This document shows positions 50,411 to 60,154 of a stretch of 64,000 bases of DNA, one piece after another. The notes below the pieces were generated by a model. It was not told the origin of the DNA and made no database searches. It saw only the letters and a program-made list of their open reading frames with translations. This DNA is from Paenibacillus radicis (ex Gao et al. 2016) (GTDB taxonomy: Bacteria; Bacillota; Bacilli; Paenibacillales; Paenibacillaceae): positions 62,001 through 126,000 of the forward strand of contig NZ_BMHY01000001.1 in NCBI RefSeq assembly GCF_014641555.1. Direction: 5' to 3'. A program made the translations under genes and the position numbers. Position 1 is the first letter of the stretch. Each line of letters begins with the position of its first letter.

Positions 50411-51787
50411 CTAAGGGGTTGGAAAACGCATCACAAACGCCGCGCCGCCGCCAGGCTCATTATGGGCCGAAATACGGCCGCGGCACCGCTCGACGATGGC
50501 GCGGGAAATCGCCAGGCCAAGTCCTGTTTCGCCGTTTTTTCCTTTCGCGAACCGTTCAAAAAGCTGGGATAACAGCGGTTCGGGAATGCCTTCGCCGTCA
50601 TCGGTAATGCCGATGTCGATCCCTTCGGCATTAGCGGTAGTTTGAATGTGAATCGTTTCCTTCGCATAGCGGGCTGCGTTGCCAAGTATGTTGATGAGTG
50701 CTTGCAGTACTTTCTCGCGGTCGGCATAGATCGACCATTCTTGGCCGCTGTCAAATCCGTCCAACTCAACGCGCAAGCCGTTCTTGACGAGCAGCGGATT
50801 GATGCGCTCGAGGGTCTCCGCAATTAATTCCCGTACCGGCACCTGGTCCATTTGAAAAATGCCTTCCTCGCTTTCGAGCTTCGCAAGAAGAATCATTTCG
50901 GTCACAATCTTTTTCAGCCGCTCGCATTCCTTGACGATGACATCCAGCCCTTTATTGGCAAGATCCCCTGTAAAGACACCGTCCTTGATGCCTTCGGCAT
51001 ATCCTTGGATGGACATGAGCGGTGTCTTCAATTCATGCGAGGTGTTCTGGAAAAACTGCTTCTGTGTGCGCTGATATTTCTCTAATTCACCGGCAAGATG
51101 ATAGACGGCTTTCGCGACCTCCCCGATCTCGCCCCCCGTTTCGACGAGCCGGACTTCAGAGAAACGGCGGTTTTCCACCTTGTTCAATTCCTTCGTCAAA
51201 TCACCCAGCGGTTTAACGAGTCTTCTCGTAATGACCATGCTCAGCAGGAAAGCGACGATCCCTCCGGCGGTCAGAATAATCATGAGTCTTCCAAACAAGG
51301 CGAATTGCATCTCTTTGATCTTGCTTAGCGGTGTTGTCATGACCGCCGTAACAGCCGGAACTTGCCGCTCCGCTTGGATTCCAGGGATAGAGGATAATGT
51401 TTCTACGATATATTGATCGTCTTTCCCTTTCCAAATTTCCCCGGATGCAAGCTTGCCTTGCTTTGATAATTCCATCAGCTCGCTTGCGGCTTCACCCGTC
51501 AGTGTGCTGTAGACGACCTGCTCCGCAGGTGTGAACAGCACCGCGTTCGTGAGCCCGCTCATCGGCACAAACGACTCGGCATTTTTCTGAGCAACCGATC
51601 CTTGAGCCGGTATAAGCGGCATGACCGGAGTCAACTCCATGAGCAGATTGGCTTGAACCTGCATTTCCTTTCGCTGGCTGTCCACTAGTGTGTTGAGCAG
51701 CAGCGGATGAATGAGCACGGCGGTAATTACGAGCGTACAGATCAGCAGAAGTGCAAATGAAAGATGAAGCCGATAGATCATTTTCAT
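50411..51787 (-). CDS. Sensor histidine kinase of the envelope locus
   Basis: A 458-residue kinase: membrane helices about 7-29 and 164-187, a small extracellular domain between them and a HAMP domain (about 185-238). The H-box is FFQNTSHELKTPLMSI (phosphoacceptor His251). ATPase boxes are ILGNAARYAKE, ITDDGEGIP and GETGLGLAISRAIV. It begins one base after the stop of its response regulator gene. The pair is divergent from the ABC permease/HlyD/ECF/Big_2 run and probably controls it. Confidence 0.93.
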   Translation of the reverse strand: MKMIYRLHLSFALLLICTLVITAVLIHPLLLNTLVDSQRKEMQVQANLLMELTPVMPLIPAQGSVAQKNAESFVPMSGLTNAVLFTPAEQVVYSTLTGEAASELMELSKQGKLASGEIWKGKDDQYIVETLSSIPGIQAERQVPAVTAVMTTPLSKIKEMQFALFGRLMIILTAGGIVAFLLSMVITRRLVKPLGDLTKELNKVENRRFSEVRLVETGGEIGEVAKAVYHLAGELEKYQRTQKQFFQNTSHELKTPLMSIQGYAEGIKDGVFTGDLANKGLDVIVKECERLKKIVTEMILLAKLESEEGIFQMDQVPVRELIAETLERINPLLVKNGLRVELDGFDSGQEWSIYADREKVLQALINILGNAARYAKETIHIQTTANAEGIDIGITDDGEGIPEPLLSQLFERFAKGKNGETGLGLAISRAIVERCRGRISAHNEPGGGAAFVMRFPTP

Positions 51788-51788
51788 A

Positions 51789-52502
51789 TTATAGCCCCGT
51801 CCTTTCCGTACGCAGCCGATAGCCGTGCCCTCTTACGGTATCGATCGGGAGCTCTTTAATTTTTCTGCGCAGCCGCTTCACCAGATCATCAATTGCCCGG
51901 TCGTAGCCGTAGTAATTGTCTCCCCAAATTAACGTAAGCAGCTCATCCCGGGTGAATGCCCGGTTCGGCTGCTCGGACAACAGCTGCAGCAGTTCAAATT
52001 CCTTCAGCGTCATCTCGATTTCTTCCTCACGCCAGAACACGCGCCGTTCTTCCAGAACGAGCCGCAGCTCGCCAACTTCGATAGCGGTATGCCCGGGCTG
52101 CGAAGAGGCAGCATTTTCCCGAGCCTCGCGAATCGAGCTGAGCCGGTGGAACAAGCGGTTCACGCGCGCGACCAGTTCTCTCGGACTGAACGGCTTCGTC
52201 ATGTAATCGTCACTGCCGAGCTCAAGCCCGAGAATGCGATCGACCTCATCATCGCGTGCCGAGATCATGACGATAGGAACCTCGGCTTCTTTGCGGATTT
52301 TTTTGCACAGCTCAAACCCGCTCATTCCCGGAAGCATGATGTCCAGAATCCACATATCGGGCGGATCATTTTTCCACAGCTCCCACGCGGCTTCTGCTGA
52401 CGATAATGTCAATGTACGGTATCCCTCTTTATATAAATATGCCTCCACGATCTCTAGTATTTGAGCATCGTCGTCGACTACAGCAATTTGATAGGACTTC
52501 AT
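51789..52502 (-). CDS. OmpR-family response regulator of the envelope locus
   Basis: A 237-residue regulator. The receiver has VVDDD (8-12), phosphoacceptor Asp54 in WILDIMLPGMSG and the KPFSPRE lysine. The winged-helix domain (about 140-235) contains TLKEFELLQLLSE and ends in TVRGHGYRLRTE. AGGAGGT precedes the ATG. Direct repeats of TTCCACA, 11 bases apart, lie in the divergent promoter region and are candidate binding sites. It is the first gene of the regulator-kinase pair. Confidence 0.93.
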   Translation of the reverse strand: MKSYQIAVVDDDAQILEIVEAYLYKEGYRTLTLSSAEAAWELWKNDPPDMWILDIMLPGMSGFELCKKIRKEAEVPIVMISARDDEVDRILGLELGSDDYMTKPFSPRELVARVNRLFHRLSSIREARENAASSQPGHTAIEVGELRLVLEERRVFWREEEIEMTLKEFELLQLLSEQPNRAFTRDELLTLIWGDNYYGYDRAIDDLVKRLRRKIKELPIDTVRGHGYRLRTERTGL

Positions 52503-52564
52503 GCGGAACCTCCTAATCGGTTATCGAGGAACATTCTATCATAAAAGATTCTGCAACGGCCCGA

Positions 52565-52582
52565 TTCCACAGTTTTTCCACA
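52565..52582. promoter_or_regulatory. Direct repeat TTCCACA in the divergent promoter region
   Basis: TTCCACA at 52565 and 52576, an 11-base period that places both on one face of the helix. OmpR-type regulators commonly bind such repeats. Confidence 0.45.
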
Positions 52583-52675
52583 TTGCTTTCATATTTACTC
52601 CCCAGATTGATAGGTACACTAGTCGATGTAAGGCCGAACCTATATGTTTACCGGCTCCCGATTGGAGGTTTCATC

Positions 52676-53542
52676 ATGAAATTGCAACGTCTATCGCGTA
52701 AGGAGCTTCTAGCTGCCTTCGGTTTTCTCGCTCCGAGTCTGGCCGGATTCTCCTTATTCTATCTCATTCCGTTTGGTCAGAGCATTCAGTACTCGTTCCA
52801 AGACCGGCTCGTTGGAAGCTTCACGCTGTCTAATTACAAGGAATTGCTCCTTAGTTCCTCGTTTCAGAAAGCGGCATCCAACACGTTCTGGTTTACCGCG
52901 ATCAGCGTACCGATCCTCGTTGTCGTATCGCTATTGCTAGCACTGCTTCTGAACCAGCGGGTGTTTTTCCGAAACTGGCTGCGCACGGCTTATGTTCTGC
53001 CGCTTGTCGTGCCAGTCGCTTCAATTGTGCTTGTCTGGCAAATTTTATTTGATTGGAATGGCACATTGAATGCCGTAATGGAGCATTTCGGCTTTAGCCG
53101 TCAAGACTGGATGAAGTCCGAGTGGGCAGGCTTTGTCATTGTGCTGGTCTATGTATGGAAAAACATCGGCTACAACGTCATCTTGTTCCTGGCCGGTTTG
53201 CAGAACATTCCGGATCAATATTATGAAATTGCCGGTCTGGAAGGGGCAGGACCCGTCCGGAAGCTGTTCGGAATTACGCTCACCTATTTAACACCAACGA
53301 CGTTTCTAGTCGTGCTTATGTCCGTACTGAATTCGTTCAAGGTTTTTCGTGAGACGTATCTCGTCGCAGGTGCTTATCCGCATGACCGGATCTATATGCT
53401 GCAGCATTATATGAACAATATGTTCCTGTCTCTCGACATTCAGAAAGTTTCGTCCGCGGCAGTGCTGATGGCGCTTTGTATGACGGGGCTTATGTTCGTG
53501 CTGTTCCGTACGGAGCGGATATTCCGCTCTTATATGGAGTAA
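52676..53542 (+). CDS. ABC transporter permease 1 (MalF/UgpA-type)
   Basis: A 288-residue permease with six membrane helices. The N-terminus AFGFLAPSLAGFSLFYLIPFG is the standard first helix. The EAA loop is YYEIAGLEGAGPVRKLFGITLTYL (about 182-205), a little degenerate. TTGGAGG precedes the ATG at 52676; upstream extensions are not credible. It pairs with the next permease gene. No ATPase gene follows, so a shared MsmX-type ATPase is likely. Position beside a HlyD-type adaptor and an ECF sigma factor is atypical for a sugar importer. Confidence 0.9.
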   Translation: MKLQRLSRKELLAAFGFLAPSLAGFSLFYLIPFGQSIQYSFQDRLVGSFTLSNYKELLLSSSFQKAASNTFWFTAISVPILVVVSLLLALLLNQRVFFRNWLRTAYVLPLVVPVASIVLVWQILFDWNGTLNAVMEHFGFSRQDWMKSEWAGFVIVLVYVWKNIGYNVILFLAGLQNIPDQYYEIAGLEGAGPVRKLFGITLTYLTPTTFLVVLMSVLNSFKVFRETYLVAGAYPHDRIYMLQHYMNNMFLSLDIQKVSSAAVLMALCMTGLMFVLFRTERIFRSYME

Positions 53543-53573
53543 GTGCAAGAAAGAGTGGAAAGAGGTGAATGAC

Positions 53574-54431
53574 ATGATGAAGCAATGGATACTGCCGCTC
53601 CTGCGCTCGCTGCTGCTGATCGCCATTGCCGTCCTGTTGCTCATGCCCGTCGTCTTGAGCGTCGTCAGCTCCTTCATGACGGAACGTGAAATCATGGCGA
53701 ATTACAGTATGCTGGGCAAAACCGACACGAGCGTATTCGTCAATCTCAAGTGGATACCGGACTGGGTATCCTTCCAGCAGTACGACAAGGTATTGATCGC
53801 AACACCGAATTTTTTGTACTTGTTCTGGAATTCCGTCATGCTGGTGGCTCCTATTATCATTGGACAAGCAGCGGTGGCAACACTTGCCTCGTTCGCATTC
53901 GGAAAGCTGAATTTTCCGGGCAGGGACGGATTATTCTTCCTTTATTTGATGACGATGCTGATGCCGTTTCAGGTGACGCTCGTACCCAACTATTTGATGG
54001 CTGACCGGCTGGGTCTCCTGAATCATCCCAGCTCTATTATTTTGCCGGGTGTGTTCGGCGCCTTCGGCGTGTTTCTGCTGCGGCAGTTCATGCTCCATAT
54101 CCATTCGGCCTATATCGAAGCGGCCAAAATGGACGGTGCGGGGTACTGGCGCATATTCATCTCAATTGCGCTGCCGATGGTGAAGCCGGGAATCGCTGCA
54201 CTTATCGTGCTCCTGTTCGTCGATTATTGGAATATGGTCGAGCAGCCGCTTATTTTCCTGCAGGACGCTGCGATGCAGCCGCTGTCGGTGTTCTTATCCC
54301 GCATACAGGAAGATGCACTTGGCATCTCGTTTGCCGTCTCGGTTGTATACATGATGCCTATGGTGCTTCTGTTCTTGAGTGCCGAACGGTATTTTATTGA
54401 AGGAATCCAGCTTTCCGGCGTGAAAGGCTGA
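53574..54431 (+). CDS. ABC transporter permease 2 (MalG/UgpE-type)
   Basis: A 285-residue partner permease. The EAA loop is YIEAAKMDGAGYWRIFISIALPMV (about 181-204) and the C-terminus reads RYFIEGIQLSGVKG, the family ending. The extracellular loop after helix 1 is longer than usual (about 35-75). I start at the ATG at 53574, behind AGAGGTGA; the GTG at 53565 overlaps that site. It is 31 bases from the first permease and 19 bases before the HlyD-type gene. Confidence 0.9.
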   Translation: MMKQWILPLLRSLLLIAIAVLLLMPVVLSVVSSFMTEREIMANYSMLGKTDTSVFVNLKWIPDWVSFQQYDKVLIATPNFLYLFWNSVMLVAPIIIGQAAVATLASFAFGKLNFPGRDGLFFLYLMTMLMPFQVTLVPNYLMADRLGLLNHPSSIILPGVFGAFGVFLLRQFMLHIHSAYIEAAKMDGAGYWRIFISIALPMVKPGIAALIVLLFVDYWNMVEQPLIFLQDAAMQPLSVFLSRIQEDALGISFAVSVVYMMPMVLLFLSAERYFIEGIQLSGVKG

Positions 54432-54450
54432 GTGAAGGGAGATTGGCAAT

Positions 54451-55593
54451 ATGGTATTGCGAAAACAACGGATTGCCGGCATTGCATTGGTGGCGTTCCT
54501 TCTCATATTGGCACTGCTGACGTTGTTCAGCCAAACGCTTCAAACCGCATTGCTGCCGAAAGTCGCGACGGAGAAGCCCACGCAGAAGACGCTCTCTCAT
54601 CGCATTGAAGGAAGCGGCCTTATTACGCCGCGCAAGCAAAGCGAGATAAACAGCGATAACAGCTGGAAGATAGCGAAGGTGCATGTTAAGGATGAGGAAA
54701 AAGTCAAAAAAGGACAAATTCTGCTCACATACGACGGAACGGAGGTACAACAGCAGCTTCTCGATGCGGAGGACGAGATGAAGAAACGGAATTTAAACCG
54801 GGAGCTGCTCAAAGAACAATTCATGGCCGCTCAGCGATCAGAAGACGAGGACGCGATCCGTAAAGCGAAACGCGACTTGGAATTAGAGCAGCTGGACCGG
54901 GGCATTGCGGAGAGGAAAATCGAGGCGCTGCGCAAGGAGCTGGCACAAAACCGCGATTTGACTGCACCTGCGGACGGTAAAGTATTGAATCTTCAAGCGA
55001 AGGAAGGGATGAGCATTCCTCAAGGCCAGCCGGTGTTGACACTGTTGGAAACGGGTAAGGGATTCGAATTTACGTTCACAACAGATAAAGAATCGGCGGA
55101 TTTGATGCAAAAGAACGAAAAAGTAACAGTCACCTTGGATGGAGATAAGCCGCGAAAAATTGAAGGAACGGTCGCTGAAATTAAGACGGCTTCTCCGGGA
55201 AACGGAGGCGGAGGAGCTAATCAGCCGGATGCTGAAAACGGCAGCTCGGGCGGAGGCGGCAAGAGTCAGAAAACAATCGTCGTTTACGTGCCGGGCGATG
55301 GTCTCCAAGGAGGTGAGTCGGCCAGTGTTAACTTGGAGAAGCCGTTTAAGGAGCAAGGGCTTGTCATCAGCCAAAAGTGGATCAAAAAAGACGGAACCGG
55401 AAGCTACGTATTTGTTATTCGCGAGAATCGAAGTTCACTCGGCAATACGTATACGGTCCAGAAGGCTTACGTGAAGACCGGCAAAGGGAACGGCGAGGAA
55501 ATCGTCGTGCTCGGAGGCGTTTATATGGAAGAAGATATTGTGACGGAGTCGAGCCAGCCGCTGCAGGAAGGCAATCGAGTCCGATTAAATTGA
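54451..55593 (+). CDS. HlyD/MFP-type periplasmic-adaptor-like protein
   Basis: A 380-residue membrane-anchored adaptor. One helix (about 9-30) is followed by a barrel-sandwich (lipoyl-like) segment SEINSDNSWKIAKVHVKDEEKV, a coiled coil (about 98-165) and the second half-motif LTAPADGKVLNLQAKEGMSI. A Gly/Ser-rich insert (about 248-272) precedes the membrane-proximal domain. Such proteins normally pair with efflux pumps such as MacB-type ABC transporters. Here it sits between importer-type permeases and a binding lipoprotein, which is unusual. GAAGGGAG precedes the ATG. Confidence 0.88.
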   Translation: MVLRKQRIAGIALVAFLLILALLTLFSQTLQTALLPKVATEKPTQKTLSHRIEGSGLITPRKQSEINSDNSWKIAKVHVKDEEKVKKGQILLTYDGTEVQQQLLDAEDEMKKRNLNRELLKEQFMAAQRSEDEDAIRKAKRDLELEQLDRGIAERKIEALRKELAQNRDLTAPADGKVLNLQAKEGMSIPQGQPVLTLLETGKGFEFTFTTDKESADLMQKNEKVTVTLDGDKPRKIEGTVAEIKTASPGNGGGGANQPDAENGSSGGGGKSQKTIVVYVPGDGLQGGESASVNLEKPFKEQGLVISQKWIKKDGTGSYVFVIRENRSSLGNTYTVQKAYVKTGKGNGEEIVVLGGVYMEEDIVTESSQPLQEGNRVRLN

Positions 55594-55606
55594 GAGGATG
55601 ATTCAT

Positions 55607-56974
55607 TTGAAAAAAGTAGCGTTGTTAGTCATGCTGTCTGTCGTTCTGTTGTTGTCCGCTTGTTCAGGGAATGGAGGGGGAGGAGGCTCCAAGAATTTAG
55701 ATACGGGGGGAGAAAAGCCGCCGCAGGACAAAGGCGGTCAAAAAACCGTCGTCATATCGGTCATGATGAAAGATCGTTTCTTGGAGGCTGCTGCGCGCAA
55801 ATTTGAGGAGCAGCATAAGGATATCCATATTGAAATTAAGGAATATAGGGCGGCGCAGCCAGCCGGAGAAGGCAGTATGAGCATGGAGGCCATTTCGCTT
55901 GCAGACGTGGAAAAGTACGTGCAGTCGGTGACGACGCAAGTTATTTCCGGTAAAGGGTCTGATCTGATGCTGATGAGTGAATTGCCGCAAGACAAATTTG
56001 TCGCCAAAAAATTGCTGGTCAATTTGAATGATCTGATGGCAGGTGACAGCTCATTCGACCGGAATACGCTGTACAGCAACATTTTGAAGGCATCCCAAGA
56101 TGGAGAGGGTCTTTACGCCATGCCGCTCTCGTTCTCACTCAGCCTGTTTCAAGGAAACACCGAACTGCTGAAGAAAGCGAATATTTCGGTTGGCGATAAC
56201 GAGTCGTGGAACTGGAACCAGTTCAAGGAGATCGCCCAAAAGCTGAAGCAGCAAGGCGATTCCGATAAAGCGATTAACCTCGATCCAACGGGGCTGCTCT
56301 TTGATTTTGTTGAGGATAATTACGCTCAGCTCGCAGGTCAGGGACAGCCGAACTTTGACTCGGATTTATTCCGCAATTTAATAACAGAGATTAAATCAAT
56401 GTTTGACGAAGGTCTGCTCAGTGAAGGATTCTCCTTCGACAGCAGTAAAGCAGCTTTTCAAATGGTCGACATCTACAGTCCTGAGCAAGCGCTGACGATG
56501 CCGCAGGGTATGGATTATTACGAGAAGCCAAGCGCGAGCGGACAAAAGGATGGCGCACCGTTCAAGCCTGCATACAGCTTAGGGATAAACAGCAAATCGG
56601 ATGTTCAGCAGGAAGCATGGGCCTTTGTGAAGTTTTTGTTATCCGATGAAATGCAAGCTTCCCCGAATCTCATGGGATTGCCGATGAATAAAGGCGCCAC
56701 TAGCAACAAATTGAAAGAGGTTTTGCAAAAAATCGAGACCGGAACGCTGGAAACGATGATACCTGCAAATATGCTGCCGGATGGTGAAACCGTGAAAAAA
56801 CGGATTGAAGCGGTAGAGAAACAAATCTCGAAGGCCGATTATCGCAGAACTAGCGATATGAAGGTGCTTATGATTGCGATGGAGGAATTCAAAAGCTTTA
56901 TGAGCGGGCAAAAATCCGCGGAAGAAGTCAGCAAATTGATCCAGAATCGGGTGAAAACATATTTGAATGAGTAG
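55607..56974 (+). CDS. Extracellular solute-binding lipoprotein
   Basis: A 455-residue lipoprotein. The signal helix ends with the lipobox LLSAC, then a Gly-rich linker and a family 1 binding fold (VVISVMMKDRFLEAAARKFEEQHKDI, AWAFVKFLLSDEMQ). I start at the TTG at 55607 because GAGAGG lies nine bases before it; the ATG at 55598 is in frame but directly abuts that site. The last eight bases overlap the ECF sigma gene, so translation is coupled. The ligand is unknown; the association with sugar-type permeases suggests an oligosaccharide or cell-wall fragment. Confidence 0.87.
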   Translation: MKKVALLVMLSVVLLLSACSGNGGGGGSKNLDTGGEKPPQDKGGQKTVVISVMMKDRFLEAAARKFEEQHKDIHIEIKEYRAAQPAGEGSMSMEAISLADVEKYVQSVTTQVISGKGSDLMLMSELPQDKFVAKKLLVNLNDLMAGDSSFDRNTLYSNILKASQDGEGLYAMPLSFSLSLFQGNTELLKKANISVGDNESWNWNQFKEIAQKLKQQGDSDKAINLDPTGLLFDFVEDNYAQLAGQGQPNFDSDLFRNLITEIKSMFDEGLLSEGFSFDSSKAAFQMVDIYSPEQALTMPQGMDYYEKPSASGQKDGAPFKPAYSLGINSKSDVQQEAWAFVKFLLSDEMQASPNLMGLPMNKGATSNKLKEVLQKIETGTLETMIPANMLPDGETVKKRIEAVEKQISKADYRRTSDMKVLMIAMEEFKSFMSGQKSAEEVSKLIQNRVKTYLNE

Positions 56975-57500
56975 CAGCAAAGAACAGCAGGACAACTCGA
57001 ATGTCGAAGCACTCCATCATTTATACGCCAGATATTTCAAGCAAGTCTATTATTATGCCTTCTCGATTGCCAAGGACCGTGAACTGGCACAGGATGCGGT
57101 TCAAGAAACGTTCTTGAAGGCTTATCGTCATATTGATCTGCTGGAGCAGCTTGATCAGAAGGAAGCATGGCTCAAGACGGTTTCCCGCAATGTCGTGATT
57201 GACATGTATCGCAAGCAGCGCCGGGAAATGTGTATCTATAGCGGGTCGCGGGATGTCTATATGGGCGATACCGACATTGAACGAACAATCGTCGATCAGC
57301 ATTTTCTTCGTGAATTGCTCTCTTCGTTAAATCCGATTAATCGCCAGTCGCTGCTGCTCGTCTATGAATACGGATTGACGTATGAGCAGCTTGCGGAACG
57401 TCAGAAAACCTTGATCAGCGCCGTGAAGTCGAGAATCCATCGCGCCAAACAGAAGCTGCGCGGCGTGGCACTGCAAATGGAAAGCAATATGGGAATGTAA
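56967..57500 (+). CDS. ECF sigma factor
   Basis: A 177-residue group IV sigma factor. Region 2 contains YYYAFSIAKDRELAQDAVQETFLKAYRHI (about 27-55) and the region 4 helix-turn-helix reads LTYEQLAERQKTLISAVKSRIHRAKQKL (about 136-163). Its start overlaps the end of the lipoprotein gene (ATGAGTAG). No anti-sigma gene follows, which is unusual, so its activity may depend on the two-component system or on an anti-sigma factor elsewhere. The next gene, encoding the Big_2 protein, is a likely target. No ECF-type promoter is obvious in the 53-bp gap. Confidence 0.88.
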   Translation: MSSSKEQQDNSNVEALHHLYARYFKQVYYYAFSIAKDRELAQDAVQETFLKAYRHIDLLEQLDQKEAWLKTVSRNVVIDMYRKQRREMCIYSGSRDVYMGDTDIERTIVDQHFLRELLSSLNPINRQSLLLVYEYGLTYEQLAERQKTLISAVKSRIHRAKQKLRGVALQMESNMGM

Positions 57501-57553
57501 ACAGACTAAAGCTGTTTTTCCAAAATTCACGTAATAAAAGGGGAAAATGAAGC

Positions 57554-60154
57554 ATGTCGAGAAAATTTCACACGATTATTGCGGGATTGCTGGTGCTGCT
57601 GTTGCTTATTCAAGGCAGTACTGCAGCAGTGGCCGCGGAAGCAGAAATTTCACGGCTCGTCTTAAGCAAGAATGAAGCAGCGCTCGAAGTGGGCGGATCC
57701 GTCTCCCTGACTGCAACAGCCGTATCGGTTACAGGAAGTACCAGCGATGTGACGATCAAGACGGACTGGAGCAGCAGCAATTCCGAAATTGCCACCGTGT
57801 ATGCCGGTACCATTACGGCGAAAAAGGAAGGGACGGCGGTCATTACCGCTACCTATCAGGGAAAGACAGTCATTGTCAATGTGTCGGTGAGCAAGAAGGT
57901 CAAGGCATTGACTATGGATATGAATGACTTCGATCTGCGCGTAGGGAAAGAACAGCAAATCGAGCTGACAGCTATTTATGAGGATGGATCAAGTGAGATT
58001 GTGACGAAAAAGGCAGCATGGTCCGTCGATAATTATAGTGTAGCGACTGTTGTGAATGGTCTCGTGACAGGCAAGAAATCTGGAACGGCTAAAGTCACTG
58101 CCAAGTACGGCAACCAAAGCCTCACAGTGAAAGCATCTGTGGAGCTGGCCAGACGAATCGATATGGAATATACGGATTTGAACCTATTAGTAAACGAAGA
58201 AAAGCAAATTGTCGTGACCGCTACTTATCCGGACGGCTCCATACAAAATGTATCCGATAAGGCAGAATGGGAAAGTGACAATGAGAAGGTAGCAGATGCC
58301 ATTAAGGGTGTTATTAAGGCATACCGCGCAGGAACGGCGACGATTACTGCTACATACGGAACGAAAACAGCTTCTATAAATGTATACGTCGATGCTTCTC
58401 GCAAGCTGGAGGCGAGCAAGCAGGAGCTGTTCCTTCGTGTCGGCAAATCCGAGCAGCTTGAACTGAACTTGACTTATATGGATGGGAAAACAGCGCGTAT
58501 TACAGATAAGGCAAAGTGGAGCTCCTCCGACGATTCCATTGCTTATGTGGTAAATGGCGAAGTGTTCGGCCAAAAGTCGGGATCAGCAGAAATCACAGCC
58601 GCTTACGGGGACAAAAGTGTGACCATTCATGTGGACGTAGAGGTGCCAAAGCGTCTGGATTTCGATATGGATTCCTTAGACCTGGACTTGAATAAGTCCC
58701 GTGACTTAAAGCTTTATGCTACATTTGCGGATGGAACGCAGGAATTGATTACAGACAAAGCGCAGTGGTCTTCCGATCATCCAAATGTGGCAGATGTGAT
58801 TAAGGGCAAGGTGACAGGCTACAAGTCAGGGACAGCCATCATTAAAGCGTCCTATGGCGGTAAACAGGTTACTGCGACCGTTAGAGTAGACATTCCAAAT
58901 CAGATTGTTCTGAGCAAAACAACGGTGGACATGCAAATTGGCGAGTCAGTGACCTTGGTTGCCAATGGCTATTACAGCGATAGCCGTGTGGTCGATGTTT
59001 CCGCTCTTTCACAGTGGAGCTCCTCGCATCCTGATGTTGTCGAGATTAATAAAGGAACGATAACTGCTTTGAAAAATGGAACGTCGACGATTACCGTGAC
59101 CTATGGCGCACGGACCGCGACTGTAATTGTATCTGTTGGTGTCATCGAGAAGCTGACACCGAGCCAAAAGAAGCTGTCTCTTCGTAAGAATGGAACATCT
59201 GCGGTCACCCTAACGGCTGCCTATAAAGATGGCACGGTGAAGGATGTTACGACGATGGCGGAGTGGAGCTCGTCCAACCCGGATATTGCGTCAGTCTACA
59301 AGGGTCAAATTACGGCCAACAACTCGGGTACAGCAGTCATTAAGGCTGAATTCGGCGGAGAATCCGTAACGATTTCTGTGGATGTGGATGTAGCGGATAA
59401 GCTGACGGCAGATACCTATGCGATCACATTGGAAGTGAATGAAAATAAGCAGGTAAAGCTAACTTCGACGGATAGTCTTGGCAATAAGATCGATGTAACA
59501 GAAGCTGCAGAATGGTCTTCTTCTTCGAAGACGATTGTAGAAGTCAATGGCGGACTCATTCATGCGCTTGCAGCGGGCAAGACAAGCGTGACCGCCAAAT
59601 ATGGCGGCAAAACGGTGACCATTACGGTCGATATCGGTACGGTCCAGAAGCTGGAAGCGAGTACGGATGTGTTGACGATGCAGTCTGGTGGGACACATTC
59701 GATCAAATTGACTGCGACATTGCCGGATGGACGAACGAAAGATGTCACTGCACAGGCAGAATGGTCATCAGGCAATTCAAAGATCGCCTCTGTCTCCCAG
59801 GGTAAAATCACTGCAATTGGAGCCGGAAAAACGAAAGTAACTGCCAAATATAACGGCAAGACGGTTAGTATCAATGTGGATGTCGATCAACTGAAGTATT
59901 TGGATATCTATAGAAACGGCAAACCGGTAACACAGCTGACATTAAAAGGTGACCAAACGATTCAGCTAGAAGCGATCGCAACGTACCTAGACAACTCCGA
60001 ACGGACGATTACGACCGATGGCATTTGGAGTTCTTCCAAAGTAACGGTTGCTCATGTGAAGCATGGTGTCGTTACCGCGCAAGGAAAAGGGAACGCAACC
60101 TTAACCGTAAAGTTTGGCAACAAATCGGCAAAGATTCGGATTGTAGTGGAATAG
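57554..60154 (+). CDS. Secreted Big_2-repeat surface protein
   Basis: An 866-residue exported protein: signal peptide about 1-28 (MSRKFHTIIAGLLVLLLLIQ, ending in AVAA) and then ten bacterial Ig-like (Big_2) repeats of about 83-87 residues. Each repeat has a strand pattern with DGS/DGT, W(S/E)S(S/D)N, a GxIxA turn and GTAxIxAxYG. The tenth repeat is longer and less regular. There is no LPxTG motif, SLH domain or catalytic domain, so attachment to the wall is not evident. AAAAGGGG lies upstream of the ATG. Big_2 arrays usually act as stalks or adhesins. It is the last gene of the ABC/HlyD/lipoprotein/ECF run. Confidence 0.88.
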   Translation: MSRKFHTIIAGLLVLLLLIQGSTAAVAAEAEISRLVLSKNEAALEVGGSVSLTATAVSVTGSTSDVTIKTDWSSSNSEIATVYAGTITAKKEGTAVITATYQGKTVIVNVSVSKKVKALTMDMNDFDLRVGKEQQIELTAIYEDGSSEIVTKKAAWSVDNYSVATVVNGLVTGKKSGTAKVTAKYGNQSLTVKASVELARRIDMEYTDLNLLVNEEKQIVVTATYPDGSIQNVSDKAEWESDNEKVADAIKGVIKAYRAGTATITATYGTKTASINVYVDASRKLEASKQELFLRVGKSEQLELNLTYMDGKTARITDKAKWSSSDDSIAYVVNGEVFGQKSGSAEITAAYGDKSVTIHVDVEVPKRLDFDMDSLDLDLNKSRDLKLYATFADGTQELITDKAQWSSDHPNVADVIKGKVTGYKSGTAIIKASYGGKQVTATVRVDIPNQIVLSKTTVDMQIGESVTLVANGYYSDSRVVDVSALSQWSSSHPDVVEINKGTITALKNGTSTITVTYGARTATVIVSVGVIEKLTPSQKKLSLRKNGTSAVTLTAAYKDGTVKDVTTMAEWSSSNPDIASVYKGQITANNSGTAVIKAEFGGESVTISVDVDVADKLTADTYAITLEVNENKQVKLTSTDSLGNKIDVTEAAEWSSSSKTIVEVNGGLIHALAAGKTSVTAKYGGKTVTITVDIGTVQKLEASTDVLTMQSGGTHSIKLTATLPDGRTKDVTAQAEWSSGNSKIASVSQGKITAIGAGKTKVTAKYNGKTVSINVDVDQLKYLDIYRNGKPVTQLTLKGDQTIQLEAIATYLDNSERTITTDGIWSSSKVTVAHVKHGVVTAQGKGNATLTVKFGNKSAKIRIVVE

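Noticed and set aside
52583..52675. N-terminal extension of the first permease of the envelope locus
   Set aside because: The extension covers the promoter region, and the ATG at 52676 has a strong ribosome site and the usual family start.
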